Assembly: GCA_002342205.1 (NCBI GenBank)
Contig: DDPN01000099.1
Span: 5,056 to 13,972, forward strand
Direction: 5' to 3'
DNA length: 8,917 bases
Source of the DNA: Chitinophagaceae bacterium UBA2467
GTDB taxonomy: Bacteria > Bacteroidota > Bacteroidia > Chitinophagales > Chitinophagaceae
Shown here: piece by piece, positions 6,233 to 8,917 of the stretch
Numbering within the stretch: the stretch's first letter is position 1
How the letters are laid out: each line of letters starts with the position of its first letter
The notes under the pieces: generated by a model
The model's database searches: none
What the model saw: only the letters and a program-made list of their open reading frames with translations
What the model was told of the DNA's origin: nothing
Program-made: the position numbers and the translations under genes

Positions 6233-7111
6233 TTACTTGCGAGCTCCACCGGGTCCACGGCTAGTACTACCAGAAGTAGTACGACGACGAGATCCAGCTG
6301 CACCACCGCGACGTCCTGCTCCACGTCCGCCTTCAGCTTCCGCTTCAGCGAGCAATTTTGCAGCTTTCTTTTCTTTTTCGTCATCAGTGATATCTTCTGT
6401 TTCCTCATCTTTTGCCGCTTGTCTTTCAGCTAATCCTTCTTCGATAGCAGCTGTGATGTAGTTTACTAAAATCGCAATTGACTTAGTAGCATCATCGTTC
6501 GCAGGAATGGCGAAGTCAACTTTATTTGGATCACAGTTAGTATCTACGATACCAAAAGTGGTTACGCCCAAACGCTTTGCTTCTGCTAGTGCGATATGCT
6601 CATGTCCAATGTCAATAATGAATAATGCTGCAGGGATACGACCTAATTGAGCGATACCACCTAACACTTTTTCCATTTTGTCTTTGTCGCGACTTAAGGT
6701 TAAACGCTCTTTCTTAGTGATGCTGTCGAATGAACCATCACCTAACATTTTTTCGATGCTTTGCATTTTCTTCACGCTCTTACGAACCGTGTTGAAGTTA
6801 GTCAACATACCACCGAGCCAACGCTCTGTTACAAATGGCATGTTAACACGCTTAGCACACTCACTCACAATATCCTTGGCTTGTTTTTTGGTTCCTACAA
6901 AAAGGATCTTTTTTCCACTGCGAGCAATTTGCTTTAACGCAGCAGCAGTTTCCTGCATGCAGTCAACCGTTTTGTTCAAATCAATGATATGGATACCTTT
7001 CTTCTCAGCAAAGATGTAAGGCAACATCTTGGGATTCCACTTCTTTTTCAGGTGACCAAAATGTACACCGGCTTCGAGAAGTTGCTGTTGTAAGGATGTA
7101 TTGTTTTCCAT
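6233..7111 (-). CDS. rpsB: 30S ribosomal protein S2 with Gly/Arg-rich C-terminal tail
   Basis: A 292-residue uS2, located at the head-body junction of the small subunit, bridged to S1 in many bacteria. Motifs: LLEAGVHFGHLKKKWNPKM (11-29), GIHIIDLNKT (39-48), ILFVGTKKQAK (69-79), RWLGGMLTNF (97-106) and FGIVDTNCDPNKVDFAIPANDDA (186-208). The globular part ends near 227. It is followed by a charged Lys/Glu/Asp stretch (about 228-260) and then a Gly/Arg/Ser tail (261-292) with repeated RG and GG pairs. E. coli S2 is about 240 residues, so roughly 50 residues are extra; the tail is likely disordered and RNA-binding, which is inference. Because the tail codons are repetitive and GC-rich, other frames stay open here and should not be called genes. 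It follows rpsI by 36 bases. Confidence 0.96.
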   Translation of the reverse strand: MENNTSLQQQLLEAGVHFGHLKKKWNPKMLPYIFAEKKGIHIIDLNKTVDCMQETAAALKQIARSGKKILFVGTKKQAKDIVSECAKRVNMPFVTERWLGGMLTNFNTVRKSVKKMQSIEKMLGDGSFDSITKKERLTLSRDKDKMEKVLGGIAQLGRIPAALFIIDIGHEHIALAEAKRLGVTTFGIVDTNCDPNKVDFAIPANDDATKSIAILVNYITAAIEEGLAERQAAKDEETEDITDDEKEKKAAKLLAEAEAEGGRGAGRRGGAAGSRRRTTSGSTSRGPGGARK

Positions 7112-7147
7112 GATAGGTATAAATGCTTTAAAATTGAATAAAGACGA

Positions 7148-7537
7148 TTAACGTTTAGAGAACTGGAAGCTGCGACGCGCTTTCTTGTGACCGAATTTCT
7201 TACGCTCCACAGAACGGGGATCACGCTTCAGTAACCCAGCCGCTTTTAAAGCAGGACGAAAATCAGGATTCAGATCAACCAGTACACGGGAAATACCCAA
7301 CATAGCTGCTTCTGCTTGTCCTTTTACGCCACCACCTGCTGCATTGATCTTCACATCATACTTCCCAAAAACTTCAACTGTTTTCAAGGGACGCTCTACC
7401 TGATTTTGCAGATAGACCAGTGAAAAATATTCTTTGTAGTCTTTATCGTTGACCGTGATCTTACCGTCGCCTTTAGTTACGAAAACGCGGGTTACGGCTT
7501 CTTTACGACGACCAACGCTGTTCTTTTGCTTTTCCAT
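7148..7537 (-). CDS. rpsI: 30S ribosomal protein S9
   Basis: A 129-residue uS9, normal length, part of the small-subunit head. It shows the N-terminal SVGRRKEAVTRVFV (7-20), GGGVKGQAEAAMLGISRVL (68-86), DPRSVERKKFGHKKARRSFQFSKR (106-129). The C-terminal tail ending SKR is the part that reaches into the P site and contacts the tRNA anticodon stem-loop; all of it is present. ATG at 7537 is the only sensible start; the leader is AT-rich without a Shine-Dalgarno. It follows rplM by 25 bases, the gene order found in most bacteria, and is certainly co-transcribed with it. Confidence 0.98.
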   Translation of the reverse strand: MEKQKNSVGRRKEAVTRVFVTKGDGKITVNDKDYKEYFSLVYLQNQVERPLKTVEVFGKYDVKINAAGGGVKGQAEAAMLGISRVLVDLNPDFRPALKAAGLLKRDPRSVERKKFGHKKARRSFQFSKR

Positions 7538-7562
7538 TTATTAATTATTTGATGGGTTGAAA

Positions 7563-8006
7563 TCAGAATTTAAGTTCCTTAGGTTGTTGTGCGCCATGCG
7601 GATGAGCAGCACCTGCATAGACAAATAATTTCTTGATCATTTTACGACCCAGTCTGTTTTTAGGCAACATACCTTTTACAGCTCTCTCAATGATTACTTC
7701 GGGACGACGCTTCAATAAATTAGAAGCAACTTCTTCTTTCAATCCACCAGGATATCCGGTAAAGTGGTCGTATAATTTTTGTTCTAATTTGTTACCCGTG
7801 AATACGATCTTTTCGCAGTTGATCACAATCACATAATCACCCGTATCAACGTGTGGGGTGTAGCTAGCTTTGTTCTTACCGCGCAATACAGCAGCGATTC
7901 TAGAACACATGCGTCCAACGGTTTGATTAGTACCGTCCACAACATACCAGTTGCGCTTTACGGTAGCCTCGTTCGCATGTTTGGTAGTGAAATGCAGTTT
8001 ACTCAT
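7563..8006 (-). CDS. rplM: 50S ribosomal protein L13
   Basis: A 147-residue uL13, an early assembly protein of the large subunit. Landmarks: NWYVVDGTNQTVGRMCSRIA (19-38), YTPHVDTGDYVIVINCEKI (49-67), FTGNK, YDHFTGYPGGLKEE (79-92), KGMLPKNRLGRKM (111-123) and YAGAAHPHGAQQPKEL (130-145). The first 15 residues (MSKLHFTTKHANEAT) form the short phylum-type N-terminal extension. It is the first gene of the rplM-rpsI-rpsB-tsf operon. The leader has an exact -7 promoter box at 8058-8065 and a small hairpin directly before the start, which could carry feedback control by a ribosomal protein; nothing in the sequence proves it. Confidence 0.98.
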   Translation of the reverse strand: MSKLHFTTKHANEATVKRNWYVVDGTNQTVGRMCSRIAAVLRGKNKASYTPHVDTGDYVIVINCEKIVFTGNKLEQKLYDHFTGYPGGLKEEVASNLLKRRPEVIIERAVKGMLPKNRLGRKMIKKLFVYAGAAHPHGAQQPKELKF

Positions 8007-8020
8007 GATGTTTTTTTTGA

Positions 8021-8040
8021 GATCCCGCTATCCCGGGACC
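8021..8040 (-). promoter_or_regulatory. Hairpin in the rplM 5' leader
   Basis: In the minus-strand RNA, GGUCCCG (8040-8034) pairs with CGGGAUC (8027-8021) through seven pairs (one G-U), with loop GGAUAG. It ends 14 bases before the rplM ATG and is separated from it by an A-rich stretch. With transcription starting near 8050 it fills much of the leader. It is a candidate autoregulatory site; the small size makes it uncertain. Confidence 0.5.
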
Positions 8041-8057
8041 AGTTTAAAAATGGACCG

Positions 8058-8065
8058 CAAAGGTA
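8058..8065 (-). promoter_or_regulatory. -7 box of the rplM operon promoter (TACCTTTG)
   Basis: TACCTTTG matches TAnnTTTG exactly and is followed by GCGG, 51 bases before the rplM ATG. The -33 element is unclear: TGTTTT at 8086-8081 is the nearest candidate. Its place ahead of a highly expressed ribosomal operon and the perfect -7 match make it the best promoter in the window. Confidence 0.75.
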
Positions 8066-8100
8066 GCGGACCCACCTGAGAAAACAGCGCAGATAAAGAA

Positions 8101-8140
8101 CAATTTTAAATTGTACCCTTATAATTCATTGATTATCAAT
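8101..8140. promoter_or_regulatory. Two 13-base AT-rich palindromes upstream of the rplM promoter
   Basis: CAATTT-T-AAATTG (8101-8113) and ATTGAT-T-ATCAAT (8128-8140) are both perfect with 6-bp arms and a single central base. Their centres are 27 bases apart, and the nearer lies about 36 bases upstream of the rplM -7 box. The remainder of the 161-base gap between the GH53 stop and rplM shows no gene. They may be operators or UP-like AT-rich DNA, or chance in AT-rich sequence. Confidence 0.35.
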
Positions 8141-8167
8141 AAAATTTTTGAGTGACTTTTTACACCA

Positions 8168-8917
8168 TTACTGAAAAGCGCTCATGGCCCGGGTGGGACG
8201 GCCTGCATTATCAAAGGCTCCCAAGGTATATCCCTTCCAGTTACCATAACACTGGGGCTCCCAGTAAAAAAGGCCCAGCCCCATTTGTGAAGGAAGCGCA
8301 ATTAGCTGGGTTTGCAATTCCTTTAGCAGAGAATAGGATGCGTCCGGTTGATCCCAAGGCATTCCCACTTCGCATATCATTACAGGTGTTTGGTATCGTG
8401 CAATCAAATCAAGCATATTGTTTTTGCATTGCAAGACTGTATTATTCCAATCCGTAACAGAGGGGTATAAAGAAAGACCTACAATGTCCCAGCGCGCTCC
8501 ATGCTGACGAAGCCCATCCAGATTCCAACGAAACAAATTATTATCAAAGCCGTTTGAAATGTGTACGATTACTTTGATGCTTGAATCAATTTGCTTCACT
8601 GCCTCATAGCCTGCTTTAAAAAAAGTGGCATAATTAGCCATTTGCGTTGAAGCCTTTCCTAATGGCCACAGCATTCCATCATTTGTTTCATTACCAATTT
8701 GTATCCAATCCGGTGTTACACCTCGTAAAACCAACGTACTTACTACACGCGTGGTATGTGCTCGCACAGAATCAGCCATGGCTGAAACATTCAATGAAGC
8801 CCAAGCTGCAGGTGGAGTTTGTTTACCAGGATCTGCCCAGCTATCACTATAATGAAAATCTAAAAGTAATTTTAAACCAGCCTGTTTTACCCGAAGTGCT
8901 TTTTGAATAACATCCTG
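8168..8917 (-). CDS. GH53 arabinogalactan endo-beta-1,4-galactanase, N-terminal part outside window
   Basis: The frame is open to the right edge, so 249 C-terminal residues are visible; the TTG at 8794 is internal. Glycoside hydrolase family 53 enzymes cut beta-1,4-galactan side chains of pectin with retention, in a TIM barrel. Visible: LLLDFHYSDSWADPGKQ (residues 18-34 of the fragment), the acid/base Glu77 in IQIGNETNDG, a WDIVGLSLYP strand, the nucleophile Glu183 in MICEVGMPW, and the family end FYWEPQCYGNWKGYTLGAF with GRPTRAMSAF. The C-terminus is complete and carries no sorting domain. Family members are about 340-400 residues, so roughly 100 or more, including any signal peptide, lie beyond the window. 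No terminator is visible after the stop, so readthrough toward rplM is possible. It may belong to a polysaccharide-use locus to the right. Confidence 0.95.
   Translation of the reverse strand, partial: QDVIQKALRVKQAGLKLLLDFHYSDSWADPGKQTPPAAWASLNVSAMADSVRAHTTRVVSTLVLRGVTPDWIQIGNETNDGMLWPLGKASTQMANYATFFKAGYEAVKQIDSSIKVIVHISNGFDNNLFRWNLDGLRQHGARWDIVGLSLYPSVTDWNNTVLQCKNNMLDLIARYQTPVMICEVGMPWDQPDASYSLLKELQTQLIALPSQMGLGLFYWEPQCYGNWKGYTLGAFDNAGRPTRAMSAFQ

Noticed and set aside
6211..6461. Open frames on both strands over the rpsB tail, including a Val/Leu-rich and a Pro/Arg-rich peptide
   Set aside because: They are by-products of the repetitive Gly/Arg codons of the S2 tail; no start context or family resemblance.
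8152..8457. Plus-strand 101-residue frame opposite the end of the GH53 gene
   Set aside because: It is antisense to conserved GH53 residues including the FYWEP region, and shows no recognisable motif.
1..8917. A new defence, mobile or secretion system
   Set aside because: Every sizeable gene belongs to a known family, mostly housekeeping; no integrase, transposase, nuclease-effector pair, array or direct-repeat boundary is visible.

Overview
The window looks like a piece of a Bacteroidota chromosome, most likely Chitinophagaceae or a close relative. Three things point there: proteins typical of the phylum (a DUF4286-type small protein, a tiny THX ribosomal protein, an 89-residue HU), promoter -7 boxes of the TAnnTTTG type (exact matches before rplM and HU), and start codons that almost all lack a Shine-Dalgarno sequence. 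It is overwhelmingly housekeeping DNA. I see no phage, transposase, CRISPR, tRNA or rRNA, and no convincing new multi-gene system.

Layout. Bases 1-1071 (+) hold the C-terminal reactivation domain of cobalamin-dependent methionine synthase (metH), cut by the left edge. A short GC-rich structured spacer separates it from a convergent minus-strand cluster: a LOG-family nucleotide hydrolase (2830-2081), a SemiSWEET-type sugar transporter (2048-1788) and a HAD phosphatase (1791-1168), the last two overlapping by 3 bases (1788-1790; TTG start inside TTGA). Divergent from this is a plus-strand set: exonuclease III (xth), a DUF4286 protein, HU and ribosomal protein THX (4356-4466). A strong bidirectional terminator at 4488-4514 closes that set and also serves the convergent pyrH.

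The right half is a minus-strand translation operon, rplM-rpsI-rpsB-tsf (8006 down to 5329). It is driven by a TACCTTTG promoter, has a small leader hairpin and ends at a strong terminator (5274-5300). pyrH (UMP kinase) follows the terminator and probably has its own promoter. The right edge holds the C-terminal two thirds or so of a GH53 endo-beta-1,4-galactanase, reading leftward and cut by the window end.

How the genes work together. The ribosomal genes and tsf are a growth-linked unit: two small-subunit proteins, one large-subunit protein and the EF-Tu exchange factor. pyrH supplies UDP for pyrimidine nucleotides. HU and THX are small basic nucleic-acid-binding proteins. xth is base-excision repair. 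The sugar transporter plus HAD phosphatase pair may handle a sugar or sugar phosphate. The GH53 enzyme points to use of plant pectic galactan. The items most worth a second look are the metH/HAD spacer, the rpsB-tsf intergenic hairpin, the rplM leader and upstream palindromes, and the Gly/Arg-rich tail on S2.
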